DNA of 64,000 nucleotides, taken from contig NZ_PHUJ01000003.1 in assembly GCF_002813375.1 (NCBI RefSeq), positions 2,356,001 to 2,420,000 on the forward strand. The letters are read 5' to 3'. A model generated the notes under the pieces. That model was given only the letters and a program-made list of their open reading frames with translations, had not been told where the DNA came from and ran no database searches. This document shows positions 11,726 to 20,943 of this stretch, piece after piece; positions within the stretch are counted from its first letter, which is position 1, and every line of letters starts with the position of its first letter. Made by a program: the position numbers and the translations under genes. The DNA comes from Pseudonocardia alni. Lineage in GTDB: Bacteria > Actinomycetota > Actinomycetes > Mycobacteriales > Pseudonocardiaceae.

Positions 11726-12205
11726 TCAGGCACCCAGCTCCGAGACGGTGGGCCAGGTCGTCGCGAAGCCCGGGTGCAGGTCCAGCTCGCCGAGCCGGTC
11801 GGTGCGCACCCAGCGCAGCTCGGTGCTCTCCGCGCCGCGCACCCGGACCGGCGGCGCGTCCGGCGTCCGCACGACGACCGTGGTGTAGCTCCAGCCGCCG
11901 TGGTCGTCGACGAACTCCTCCACCGGCGCCAGCCCGGCGACGGCGAGGGTGCTCTCCTCGGCCGCCTCGCGCAGCGCCGCCCGCACCGCGGACTCCCCCC
12001 GGTCCCGGGCACCGCCGGGGATCCCCCAGGTGCCGCCGTGGTGGCTCCAGGACGCCCGGTGCTGCAGCAGCACCCGGTCGACGCCCGCCGGGTCGGCGTC
12101 GTCGCGGTGGCGCACGAGCAGCCCGGCCGCGCCGAACAGGCCCCAGTGCCGGTGACCCCGGGCGCAGTGCACCCAGCCGTCACCCGACCCGATCTCGATC
12201 GTCAT
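11726..12205 (-). CDS. Nudix hydrolase
   Basis: A 159-residue Nudix-fold pyrophosphohydrolase. The Nudix box is complete: G-x5-E-x7-REAAEES (GARDRGESAVRAALREAAEE), with the usual upstream WGIPGG. An N-terminal GWVHCARGHRHWGLFGAAGL segment resembles the family that hydrolyses oxidised or non-canonical nucleotides (MutT-like), but the substrate cannot be fixed. ATG 12205 is taken as the start; a GTG-free upstream frame to 12259 is less likely. It ends 16 bp before tmk on the same strand, so it may be co-transcribed with tmk. Confidence 0.85.
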   Translation of the reverse strand: MTIEIGSGDGWVHCARGHRHWGLFGAAGLLVRHRDDADPAGVDRVLLQHRASWSHHGGTWGIPGGARDRGESAVRAALREAAEESTLAVAGLAPVEEFVDDHGGWSYTTVVVRTPDAPPVRVRGAESTELRWVRTDRLGELDLHPGFATTWPTVSELGA

Positions 12206-12228
12206 CCCGACGGTGACCCCCTGGTACG

Positions 12229-12270
12229 CCGACGGCGCGGCGCCCCGGGAAGGGGCCACCGCGCCGTCGG
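12229..12270 (-). terminator. Hairpin after sahH
   Basis: A perfect 12-bp inverted repeat (12229-12240 with 12259-12270) with an inner CCCC/GGGG pairing, about 45 bp past the sahH stop and before the nudix gene. There is no T-run. Its place at the end of the sahH unit supports a terminator or 3'-end stabiliser. Confidence 0.55.
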
Positions 12271-12313
12271 AACGGAGAACGCGGTACCGATGCGCGATCC
12301 GCGAGCTTCTCGC

Positions 12314-13801
<1,488 letters not shown>

Positions 13802-13818
13802 GGGGTGGGTGCGCCTCC

Positions 13819-13893
13819 TCAGGCGTAAGAGTCGTACTCGTCGGCACGACGGGTGCGGTCCGACCGGGAGGAGGAGCGGCGTACACGGGTCAC
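13819..13893 (-). CDS. 24-residue leader ORF between riboswitch and sahH
   Basis: A small ORF starts at GTG 13893 with a very strong ribosome site (GGAGGGAGG, about six bases upstream) and ends at TGA 13819-13821. That stop overlaps the GAGGAGG ribosome site of sahH (TGAGGAGG), so the two genes look translationally coupled. The product starts [16 protein letters not shown] and ends ADEYDSYA: a basic Arg/Ser-rich half and an acidic end. No known family is recognised. It could be a regulatory leader peptide or a real small protein. 19 of 24 codons end in G or C. Confidence 0.6.
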   Translation of the reverse strand: MTRVRRSSSRSDRTRRADEYDSYA

Positions 13894-13915
13894 GGCGTCC
13901 TCCCTCCTCGTCGGA
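13859..13915 (-). promoter_or_regulatory. Hairpin masking the leader-ORF ribosome site
   Basis: On the minus strand TCCGAC (13910-13915) can pair with GTCGGA (13859-13864), and inside it the purine-rich ribosome site (13899-13909) is complementary to CTCCTCCTCCC (13866-13876). The leader-ORF start codon would sit in the loop region. It follows the riboswitch core by three bases, so it is a candidate expression platform. Folding was judged by eye only. Confidence 0.45.
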
Positions 13916-13918
13916 GAC

Positions 13919-13996
13919 AGGCGCCCTTTCTCGTCCGTGCCGGCCGGGCCCGAGCGTGGCGGCCGGTGACGGCCGCTGCAGCGCCTCTCGGCGCCC
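13919..13996 (-). ncRNA. S-adenosylhomocysteine (SAH) riboswitch
   Basis: On the minus strand the elements of the SAH riboswitch occur in order: a P1 arm with CCGAG (13987-13991), the conserved GGCGCTGC core, a P2 hairpin GCGGCCG-TCAC-CGGCCGC, then CCACGCTCGG closing P1 (CTCGG at 13950-13954, extended by GGGC/GCCC), and the 3' segment GAAAGGGCGCCT. AGGCGC of the core pairs perfectly with GCGCCT (13919-13924), the pseudoknot typical of this class. The Ralstonia metH/ahcY riboswitches have the same CGAG-RRGCGCUGC ... CCA-GCUCG ... AAA-GGCGC layout. Known SAH riboswitches raise expression when SAH accumulates, which fits sahH. Confidence 0.82.
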
Positions 13997-14054
13997 GGCG
14001 ATGTCGCGACCTCCATGGTTCCGAGCCACCGCGGGGGTGTCAACTCAGGGGTGA

Positions 14055-15395
14055 TCAGCCTGTCAGGTGCTCGGCGAGCAGCCCGCCCGCCGCGACCTCG
14101 CGGCCGTGCGCGGCCAGCAGCCCGGCCGGGGCGAGCACGGACTCGCTGTCGACCCGCACCTCCGCCCGGGCCAGCAGCGGCGCCAGGACGGCGTCATGGC
14201 GCACCGTGCGGGCCGCCGCGGCCAGCCCGGCCGCGTCGCGCTGGCGGAACACGCCCCCGGTGAGCACGACGAGACCGATCTCACCCGCGTCGACGGGGGT
14301 GTCCGGGCCGGTCCCGGGGTGCGCGGGGTCGGCCAGGACGCCGGTGTGGCGCAGGTGCCTGCGCAGCGCGACCACCGCCGCGATCGCGGCCAGCCTGCGG
14401 TCCTCGGCGGCCGCGCCCCGGTCGGCGGGCACGGTGGCCCGCGACTCCTGCAGCGCGGCGACGGCCGGGCCGAGCAGGTCGGCCTCCACCGGGTCGACGA
14501 TGCCCTCGGTCTGGGCCTCCGTCAGGACGCCGACGGCGCCGTCGCGCACCCCGAGATCGCCCTCCACGGTCGCGGCCGCCGGGCCGGGCCCGGGGCCGCC
14601 GCGGTGCACGTCGGTGGTCGCCGACCCGACGTCGACGACGAGCACCCCGGTCCCGGTCAGCCGGGCCAGTACCCCGGCTCCGGCGCCGACCGCGGCGTGC
14701 GTGGCGGAGTGGACCAGCGCGCCGAACCGGCCGGTGCCCGCCCCGAGGACGTGCCGGGCGTAGAGCGCGGCGACGGCGTCCCGCGCGGGCCCGGCGACGA
14801 TCCGGCCCGGCTGCGGCGTGACGTTGGGGCAGGTCGTGACGGCCCGCCCACCGGCCAGCAGCAGGCCGAGCGCGTCGGCGCGGGCGTCGTCGTCGTCGAC
14901 CGAGAGCAGCACCGGCCAGTGCCCGCGGGTGCGGGCCAGCCTGCCCGCGTTGTGCAGCAGCACCGCCGGGTCGGCACCGTCGGCACCGCCGAGCAGCAGC
15001 ACCGCCCCGGGGCGGCGGCTCGACAGCTCCAGCACCGCGTCGGGCTCCAGCGGCCCGGGGTGCACCCCGACCACCCGGGCCCCCGCGGAGCGGCAGACCC
15101 GGTGCCCGGCCTCGGTGGCGATCAACGTCTCGGCCCCGACCACGGCCAAACGCAGCGCCCCGCCCGCCGAGGAGCAGGCCAGCACCCGCGGCGCGGCACG
15201 CCTGCCCCGGCCCGCGGCGGCCGCCGCGGCGGCGACGGCCGCGTCGACCCCGGTGAGCACGTCGGGCGTGGTGGGGTGCTCGGCGAACCCCGCCGGGGTC
15301 CCGTCGGGCAGCACCAGCACGGCCTTGGTCGAGCAGGAGCCGACGTCGAGGCAGACCGCAGGCGTGTGCGGGTCGTCCGGCGACGCGTCGGTCAT
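14055..15395 (-). CDS. MutL/GlmL family ATPase-like protein (orphan)
   Basis: A 446-residue member of the family named after glutamate mutase MutL/GlmL, an ASKHA-fold (hexokinase/actin-like) protein found with B12-dependent carbon-skeleton and amino mutases, where a reactivating role is proposed. Two phosphate-binding-like motifs are visible: DVGSCSTKAVLV at residues 17-28 and VLVVDVGSATTDVHRGG near 252. A Gly-rich VVLTGGVFRQ follows near the C-terminus. No mutase subunit is encoded nearby, so its partner is elsewhere or its role differs. ATG 15395 has TACGCT (15404-15409) eight bases upstream, a leaderless arrangement. It is divergent from the acyl-CoA ligase gene. Confidence 0.75.
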   Translation of the reverse strand: MTDASPDDPHTPAVCLDVGSCSTKAVLVLPDGTPAGFAEHPTTPDVLTGVDAAVAAAAAAAGRGRRAAPRVLACSSAGGALRLAVVGAETLIATEAGHRVCRSAGARVVGVHPGPLEPDAVLELSSRRPGAVLLLGGADGADPAVLLHNAGRLARTRGHWPVLLSVDDDDARADALGLLLAGGRAVTTCPNVTPQPGRIVAGPARDAVAALYARHVLGAGTGRFGALVHSATHAAVGAGAGVLARLTGTGVLVVDVGSATTDVHRGGPGPGPAAATVEGDLGVRDGAVGVLTEAQTEGIVDPVEADLLGPAVAALQESRATVPADRGAAAEDRRLAAIAAVVALRRHLRHTGVLADPAHPGTGPDTPVDAGEIGLVVLTGGVFRQRDAAGLAAAARTVRHDAVLAPLLARAEVRVDSESVLAPAGLLAAHGREVAAGGLLAEHLTG

Positions 15396-15478
15396 GGACG
15401 GCGAGCGTACTGCGGTCGGGCGGTCACAGGGAGTGTCCGCGGCAGATCCCTTGCGACCCGCACCTGCCCGAGAGGTGG

Positions 15479-15507
15479 GTGATCGCGGTCACCCCCGCCG
15501 GTAGGTT
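15479..15507 (+). promoter_or_regulatory. Promoter of acyl-CoA ligase with CRP-like dyad
   Basis: TAGGTT (15502-15507) lies seven bases before GTG 15515 and is a probable -10 for a leaderless mRNA. Upstream, GTGATCGCGGTCAC (15479-15492) has the GTGA-N6-TCAC core of CRP-family sites and is centred about 30 bases before the start codon. The outer bases do not extend the consensus, so the operator is only possible. Confidence 0.4.
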
Positions 15508-15514
15508 GATCGAT

Positions 15515-17146
15515 GTGCTCGGACTGATGCAGGACCGCCCGCTGACCCTGCCGCACGTGTTCCACCGCGCGGAGCAGCTGTTCGGGCGCAAACGGATGGT
15601 GACCGCTCGACCGGACGGCACCGAGGACGTCGTCACGGTGGCCCAGTGGGCCGGACGGGTACGGCGGCTCGCGACCGTCCTGGACACCCTGGGCGTCTCC
15701 GCGGACGGCCGCGTCGGCACGTTCTGCTGGAACACCTCCCGGCACCTGGAGCTCTACCTCGCCGCCCCGTGCACCGGCCGGGTGCTGCACACGCTCAACA
15801 TCCGGCTGCACCCCGACCAGCTCGTCTACGTCGCCGAGCACGCCGGCGACGAGGTCGTCTTCGTCGACCGGTCCCTGCTGCCGCTGTTCTGGCCGCACGT
15901 CGACCGGCTGCCCGGCGTCGCGCACGTGGTGGTGCTCGACGACGGCGCCGACGTCGCGGTCCCCGACGACCCGCGGATCCGGTCCTACGAGGAGCTCCTG
16001 GCCGCGGCCGAGCCGTACGCGGGCCGGTTCGTCGTCGACGACGAGAACACCGCCGCCGCGATGTGCTACACGTCCGGGACCACCGGGAACCCGAAGGGCG
16101 TGGTCTACAGCCACCGCTCGACGATGCTGCACTCGCTCGTCACGCTGCTCGCCGACGGTCCCGCGCTGGCCGAGCGCGACGTCGTCATGCCGGTGGTGCC
16201 GATGTTCCATGCGAACGCCTGGGGCCTGCCCTACGGCTGTCTGCTCGCGGGCACCGACCTGGTCTTCCCCGGCCCGGACCTGTCCCCTGGCGCGATCGTC
16301 GACCTCGTCGAGCGGCACCGGGTCACCGTCACCGGCGGGGTCCCGACGATCTGGATGAACGTCCTGCCGCTGCTCGGCGACCACGACCTGTCCTCGCTGC
16401 GCACGATCTTCTGCGGCGGCTCGGCGGTCCCGAAGGCGCTGTGCGAGGAGTACCGCGTCCGGCTCGGGGTGCCGCTGCTGCACATCTGGGGCATGACCGA
16501 GACCTCCCCGATCGGCACGATGGGCGTGCTCGGCTCGCACCTCGACGGCGCCTCCGACGACGAGCTCGCCGCCGCCCGCGTCCGCCAGGGCAGGCCGATG
16601 CCGCTGGTGGAGATGCGGATCGTCGACCCCGAGACCGGTGAGGAGATGCCCTGGGACGACCACGCCACCGGTGAGGTGCAGGCGTCGGGGCCGTGGATCG
16701 CGAAGGAGTACTACCGCGGTGAGGGCGGCGGCGCCCAGTTCACCGACGACGGCAGGCTGCGCACCGGCGACGTCGCCACCGTCGACCCGTACGGCTCGTT
16801 CCGGCTGGTCGACCGCACCAAGGACCTGATCAAGTCCGGCGGCGAGTGGATCGGCACCGTCGAGCTGGAGAACGAGATCATGGCGCACCCGAAGGTGGCC
16901 GAGGCCGCGGTGATCGGCGTCGCGCACCCGCGGTGGGTGGAGCGGCCGCTGGCCTGCGTCGTCGTCGAGGACGGGCAGTCCCTCACCCTCGACGAGCTGC
17001 GGGAGTTCCTGGCCGACCGGGTCGCGAAGTGGTGGCTCCCCGACGCGCTGGAGCTGGTCGACGAGGTGCCCAAGACCAGCGTCGGCAAGTTCTCCAAGAA
17101 GACCCTGCGCGAGCGGTTCGCGGACTACACCCTGCCGACCGCATGA
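15515..17146 (+). CDS. Long-chain fatty-acid--CoA ligase-like protein
   Basis: An AMP-forming acyl-CoA synthetase of 543 residues. The P-loop-like AMP motif is CYTSGTTGNPKGVVYSHRS, followed by the aromatic/aliphatic motif HIWGMTETSPIG, TGDVATVDPYGSFRLVDR, and the C-terminal catalytic Lys in KTSVGKFSKKTLRE. This arrangement fits FadD-type enzymes activating medium or long carboxylic acids with ATP and CoA; the exact chain length cannot be told. GTG 15515 is chosen for the TAGGTT box seven bases upstream and because the conserved MQDRPLTLPHVF follows; GTG 15479 is an alternative. It is monocistronic, closed by a strong hairpin. Confidence 0.9.
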   Translation: MLGLMQDRPLTLPHVFHRAEQLFGRKRMVTARPDGTEDVVTVAQWAGRVRRLATVLDTLGVSADGRVGTFCWNTSRHLELYLAAPCTGRVLHTLNIRLHPDQLVYVAEHAGDEVVFVDRSLLPLFWPHVDRLPGVAHVVVLDDGADVAVPDDPRIRSYEELLAAAEPYAGRFVVDDENTAAAMCYTSGTTGNPKGVVYSHRSTMLHSLVTLLADGPALAERDVVMPVVPMFHANAWGLPYGCLLAGTDLVFPGPDLSPGAIVDLVERHRVTVTGGVPTIWMNVLPLLGDHDLSSLRTIFCGGSAVPKALCEEYRVRLGVPLLHIWGMTETSPIGTMGVLGSHLDGASDDELAAARVRQGRPMPLVEMRIVDPETGEEMPWDDHATGEVQASGPWIAKEYYRGEGGGAQFTDDGRLRTGDVATVDPYGSFRLVDRTKDLIKSGGEWIGTVELENEIMAHPKVAEAAVIGVAHPRWVERPLACVVVEDGQSLTLDELREFLADRVAKWWLPDALELVDEVPKTSVGKFSKKTLRERFADYTLPTA

Positions 17147-17151
17147 TCGTC

Positions 17152-17197
17152 GGTACCTGAGCGCAGCCCGGCCGGGCCGCGGCTGCGCTCAGGTACC
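17152..17197. terminator. Perfect 17-bp bidirectional terminator hairpin
   Basis: GGTACCTGAGCGCAGCC (17152-17168) is the exact reverse complement of 17181-17197, with a 12-base GC-rich loop. It sits between the convergent acyl-CoA ligase and permease genes, five bases after the ligase stop, and can serve both strands. Confidence 0.8.
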
Positions 17198-17221
17198 GGT
17201 CGATCCGTGTCAGGGGCCGCC

Positions 17222-18757
17222 TCAGTCGGAGGACGTCGCCTGGGCGGGCAGGTCGCCGCGCTCGCGGCGGCCGAGGATCGAGTTCTTCCGTGAGTACGCG
17301 AAGTACACGATCACGCCGATGACCATCCAGATGACGAACCGCAGCCAGGTCTCGACCGACAGGTTCAGCATCAGCCAGACGCAGGCGAGCACGGCCAGGA
17401 TCGGCACGAGCGGCACCAGCGGGGTGCGGAAGCCGCGCGGCAGGTCGGGCCGGGTCCGGCGCAGGACCACCACGCCGATCGAGACCAGCACGAAGGCGAA
17501 CAGCGTGCCGATGTTGACCATCTGCTCGAGGTCCTGGGCCGGGAAGAACGTCGCGACCAGGGCGATCACGACGCCGATCAGCCAGGTGGCCCGGCCCGGG
17601 GTGCCGAAGCGGTTGGTCTTCGCCAGCGCGGTCGGCAGCAGGCCGTCGCGGCTCATCGCGAAGATGACGCGGATCTGGCCGAGCATCAGCACCATGACGA
17701 CCGTGGTGAGGCCGAGCAGCGCGCCGACGGCGATGATCGTCGCCGCCCAGTTGATGCCGAGCGAGGCGAACGCCGTGGCCAGCGTGGCGCGGGTGCCGTC
17801 GGGCTTCGTGGCCAGATCGGTGTAGGGCACCATGCCGGTGATCACCAGCGCGACGGCGACGTAGAGCACGGTGACGATCGCGAGCGAGCCGAGGATGCCG
17901 CGGGGCAGCGCCTTCGACGGGTTCTTGGTCTCCTCCGCGGTGGTCGCGACGGCGTCAAAGCCGATGAAGGCGAAGAACACGATCGCGGCGGCGGCGAACA
18001 CGCCGTAGACCCCGAAGACGCTCGACGAGGCGCCCCCGAAGAACGACAGCAGCGACTGCTGGATGCCGGTGCCGGTCTCGACGGTGCCGGGCGTGGGCTC
18101 CGGGACGAACGGGGTGTAGTTCGCCGCGTTGATGAAGAAGGCGCCCAGGATGATCACGAACAGCACGATCGCGACCTTGATCGTGGTGATCACCAGGCTG
18201 ACCCGGCTGGACAGCTTCGTGCCGCGGTAGAGCAGGAACGCCAGGACGACGACGAGCAGCAGCGCACCCCAGTCGAAGGAGAAGAAGCTCCCCAGCTCGA
18301 ACGAGGTCGAGACCTCGATGCCGATCAGGCCGAGGGTCTGGGCGAGGTACTCCGACCAGCCCTTCGACACGTAGGCCGAGCCGACCGCGAACTCCAGGAC
18401 CAGGTCCCAGCCGATGATCCAGGCGATGAACTCGCCCAGGGTGGCGTAGGAGAAGGTGTAGGCGCTGCCGGCGACCGGCACCGTCGAGGCGAACTCCGCG
18501 TAGCAGAGGGCGGCCAGACCGCAGGCCACCGCGGCCAGCACGAACGACAGCGACACCGCGGGTCCCGCGATGTTGCCGGCCGTGCTGGCGGCCAGGGTGA
18601 AGATCCCGGCGCCGATGACCACCGCGACCCCGAAGACGATCAGGTCGATCGTCCCCAGGTCCTTCTTCAGCCGGGTGTCCGGTTCGTCGGTGTCCCGGAT
18701 GGATTGCTCGACCGTCTTGGTGCGGAACATGCCGCCACCACGGCTCGTGACCGTCAT
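17222..18757 (-). CDS. APC-family amino acid permease
   Basis: A 511-residue polytopic membrane protein with about twelve hydrophobic helices. The first helix shows the APC-superfamily Gly-rich signature IVFGVAVVIGAGIFTLAA, followed by GPAVSLSFVLAAVACGLAAL and AGSAYTFSYATLGEFIAWIIGWD, close to the cationic amino acid transporter (CAT/YfnA) group. It probably imports amino acids by proton or sodium coupling; the substrate is not readable. ATG 18757 has TAGTTT (18766-18771) eight bases upstream on its strand. ATG 18730 (MFRTKTVEQS) is an alternative start. The neighbour ald on the same strand hints at alanine or related amino acids, which is only context. Confidence 0.88.
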   Translation of the reverse strand: MTVTSRGGGMFRTKTVEQSIRDTDEPDTRLKKDLGTIDLIVFGVAVVIGAGIFTLAASTAGNIAGPAVSLSFVLAAVACGLAALCYAEFASTVPVAGSAYTFSYATLGEFIAWIIGWDLVLEFAVGSAYVSKGWSEYLAQTLGLIGIEVSTSFELGSFFSFDWGALLLVVVLAFLLYRGTKLSSRVSLVITTIKVAIVLFVIILGAFFINAANYTPFVPEPTPGTVETGTGIQQSLLSFFGGASSSVFGVYGVFAAAAIVFFAFIGFDAVATTAEETKNPSKALPRGILGSLAIVTVLYVAVALVITGMVPYTDLATKPDGTRATLATAFASLGINWAATIIAVGALLGLTTVVMVLMLGQIRVIFAMSRDGLLPTALAKTNRFGTPGRATWLIGVVIALVATFFPAQDLEQMVNIGTLFAFVLVSIGVVVLRRTRPDLPRGFRTPLVPLVPILAVLACVWLMLNLSVETWLRFVIWMVIGVIVYFAYSRKNSILGRRERGDLPAQATSSD

Positions 18758-18850
18758 GAGCGGTGAAACTACGTCCGCGATGCGGTCTGCGTCACGCCAT
18801 GCAACGCGGATTTGAGGTCACGATGCGGTTGCGCAACGACACGCCCGGCC

Positions 18851-19951
18851 TCAGAGGGTCCCGCGCTCCAGCCCGTGGGCCTGCGCGACCTCCTCGGAGA
18901 GGAGCACGCCGTGATGGGTCGACAGGCCCGCGGCGAGGTGCGGGTCGGCCTCGGTCGCGGCCCGCCAGCCCTGGTCGGCCAGGCGCAGCACGTGGGGCAG
19001 CGTCGCGTTGGTGAGGGCGCGGGTCGAGGTGTGCGGCACCGCACCGGGCATGTTCGCGACGCAGTAGAAGACGGTGTCGTGCACCCGGTAGGTCGGGTCG
19101 GCATGGGTGGTGGGCCGCGAGTCCTCGAAGCATCCGCCCTGGTCGATCGCGATGTCGACGAGTACGGCGCCGGGCCGCATCTGGGAGACGAGCTCGTTCG
19201 ACACCAGGGTCGGCGCCTTGGCCCCGGGCAGCAGGACCGCGCCGATCACCAGGTCGGCACCGGTCACCGCCTCGCGCACGGACAGCGCGGTGGAGTACTG
19301 GGTGCGCACGGCACCGGCGTACTGCTCGTCGATCACGCGGAGCTTGTCCACGTCGACGTCGAGCACGGTCAGCGTCGCGCGCATGCCGGCGGCGATGGCG
19401 ATGGCGTTCGCCCCCGCGACCCCGGCACCGAGCACGACGACGTCGGCGCCCGGCGCGCCCGGGACGCCGCCCAGGAGCATGCCGCGCCCGCCCGCCGAGC
19501 GCATGAGGTGGTAACCGCCGGCCTGCGGGGCGAGCCGGCCCGCGACCTCGCTCATCGGGGCGAGCAGCGGCAGCCGGCCACGGGAGTCGGTGACGGTCTC
19601 GTAGGCGATGGAGGTCGTCCCCGCCGACAGCAGTGCGTCGGTGCAGGCGCGCGACGCGGCCAGGTGCAGGTAGGTGAACAGCGTCAGGTCCGGGCGCAGG
19701 TGGCCGTACTCCGAGGAGATCGGCTCCTTCACCTTGAGCAGCAGCTCGGCCGAGCCCCACACCTCGGCGGTGTCGGACACGATCTGCGCCCCGGCCTCCT
19801 TGAAGTCGGCGTCGGAGATCGCGGACCCGGCGCCGGCGTCGTGCTCGACGACGACCTCGTGCCCCCGCCCGACGAGCTCGTGCACCCCGGCGGGCGTGAG
19901 CGCCACCCGGAACTCGTTGTCCTTGGTCTCCTTCGGCACTGCGACGCGCAT
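18851..19951 (-). CDS. ald: Alanine dehydrogenase
   Basis: Interconverts L-alanine and pyruvate plus ammonia with NAD. The 366 residues start MRVAVPKETKDNEFRVALTP, with the substrate-site RVALTP and Lys/His residues of the family, the Rossmann motif VVLGAGVAGANA and the NAD-site DIAIDQGGCFEDSRPTTH. Start ATG 19951 has GGAGGAGAAGGAC just upstream. It is divergent from an Lrp-type regulator 95 bp away, the same arrangement as ald/aldR in M. tuberculosis, so induction by alanine is likely. Confidence 0.96.
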   Translation of the reverse strand: MRVAVPKETKDNEFRVALTPAGVHELVGRGHEVVVEHDAGAGSAISDADFKEAGAQIVSDTAEVWGSAELLLKVKEPISSEYGHLRPDLTLFTYLHLAASRACTDALLSAGTTSIAYETVTDSRGRLPLLAPMSEVAGRLAPQAGGYHLMRSAGGRGMLLGGVPGAPGADVVVLGAGVAGANAIAIAAGMRATLTVLDVDVDKLRVIDEQYAGAVRTQYSTALSVREAVTGADLVIGAVLLPGAKAPTLVSNELVSQMRPGAVLVDIAIDQGGCFEDSRPTTHADPTYRVHDTVFYCVANMPGAVPHTSTRALTNATLPHVLRLADQGWRAATEADPHLAAGLSTHHGVLLSEEVAQAHGLERGTL

Positions 19952-20046
19952 GTCCTTCTCCTCCACTCGGCCCGCCAACTGCGTCAATGGTGAAGAAACA
20001 TCGATAGGGTGCCAACAGAACTGAACAAGATTCTCGGAGGGCTCTC
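19952..20046. promoter_or_regulatory. Divergent ald / aldR control region
   Basis: This 95-bp region separates the divergent genes and is locally AT-richer than its surroundings. It contains the GGAGGAG ribosome site of ald and the GGAGGG site of aldR (about 20036-20041). Lrp-type regulators usually bind such regions; I could not define a clear palindrome by eye. Confidence 0.5.
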
Positions 20047-20550
20047 ATGAACGATGAATCTTCGGAACCGCGGCGGATCAGGCCGTCACCGTCGAACCCT
20101 GTTCGGCTCGACGGTGTCGACCGGGCCCTGCTCCGCCAGCTGGAACGGGACGCCCGCACACCGAACAACTCACTCGCCGCGGGCGCGGGGATCGCGCCGT
20201 CGACGTGCCTCGGCCGCATCCGGGCGCTGCGCGAGCACGGGGTGATCCGCGGCTACCACGCCGACGTCGACCCGGCGGCGACCGGCCACCCCCTGCAGGC
20301 CATGATCTCGGTCCGCCTGCAGTCCGACGCCCGCGACCGGCTCGCCGAGTTCGTGACCCGGGTGTCCCGCCGCCCCGAGGTGCGCGACGTCTACTTCCTC
20401 GCCGGCGACGACGACTACATGATCCGGGTCGCGACCGCCGACACCGTGGCACTGCGTGACCTGGTCGGGACGCTCAACGCCTGGGCGGAGGTCGCGGGCA
20501 CCCGGACATCGCTGATCTTCGAGCACCACCGGGCACCCGACACCTACTGA
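20047..20550 (+). CDS. aldR: Lrp/AsnC family regulator, AldR-like
   Basis: A 167-residue Lrp-type regulator. The N-terminal HTH reads LDGVDRALLRQLERDARTPN through STCLGRIRALREHGVIRGYH; the C-terminal RAM ligand domain includes DPAATGHPLQAMISVRL and VYFLAGDDDYMIRV. ATG 20047 has GGAGGG six bases upstream. Its divergent position next to ald matches AldR of mycobacteria, which controls ald in response to alanine and related amino acids. The assignment rests on family plus context. Confidence 0.88.
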   Translation: MNDESSEPRRIRPSPSNPVRLDGVDRALLRQLERDARTPNNSLAAGAGIAPSTCLGRIRALREHGVIRGYHADVDPAATGHPLQAMISVRLQSDARDRLAEFVTRVSRRPEVRDVYFLAGDDDYMIRVATADTVALRDLVGTLNAWAEVAGTRTSLIFEHHRAPDTY

Positions 20551-20710
20551 GCCCCGTCGTAGCCGTGGCGGAGCAGGGCGAACGTCGCGTCGGTCAGCTC
20601 GCGGAACCGCTCCAGCTCGGCCGCCGACGGCCGTCGCGGCGACGGGCGGGCCGTCGACCCGCGCGAGCAGCCAGGCGTACAGCCCGTCGACGACATCGGT
20701 GCCCGGCGCG
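20544..20710 (-). pseudogene. Possible TetR-type C-terminal remnant
   Basis: On the minus strand, just past aldR and overlapping its stop, one frame reads RPSAAELERFRELTDATFAL and continues to GYDGAQ with a stop at 20544-20546, like the last helices of a TetR regulator. The preceding helix-like stretch GTDVVDGLYAWLLARVDGPP is in a different frame (20638-20703), so a frameshift near 20630-20640 separates them. No helix-turn-helix domain was found upstream. This looks like a decayed gene, judged from composition and pattern only. Confidence 0.35.
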
Positions 20711-20933
20711 CGGTCGCGCACCGCTTCTTCTCGGCGGAGGCGGCCGCCGACCCGGTCGCGGTGTTCGCCGAGGCGATGGCCGAGGCCGGCGCGACCGGGG
20801 CGCACAGCGACGCCGGAGGGGCCGACCTGACCCCGCCGCGGCCCGCCGGACCGGATGAGCCGGAACGCGGTGGCTGCAGCGCGGCGGGCCACCACCCGGC
20901 GGCGTGCAGCCCGACGGGCCGGAGCGCGGTGGG
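20551..20933. other. Gene-free region between aldR and manA
   Basis: About 380 bp without an intact gene. It holds the possible TetR remnant (20544-20710), a plus-strand fragment AVAHRFFSAEAAADPVAVFA with coding-like third positions near 20710-20770 but no credible start, and an imperfect direct repeat of the manA 3' end. It looks like a decayed or rearranged stretch. Confidence 0.45.
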
Positions 20934-20943
20934 CTACAGCGCG
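20859..20943. repeat. Imperfect direct repeat of the manA 3' end
   Basis: GCCGGAACGCGGTGGCTGCA... (20859-20883) is repeated at 20918-20943 with two substitutions and one inserted base. The second copy overlaps the manA stop codon, so a piece of the gene end was probably duplicated about 60 bp downstream. Confidence 0.5.
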
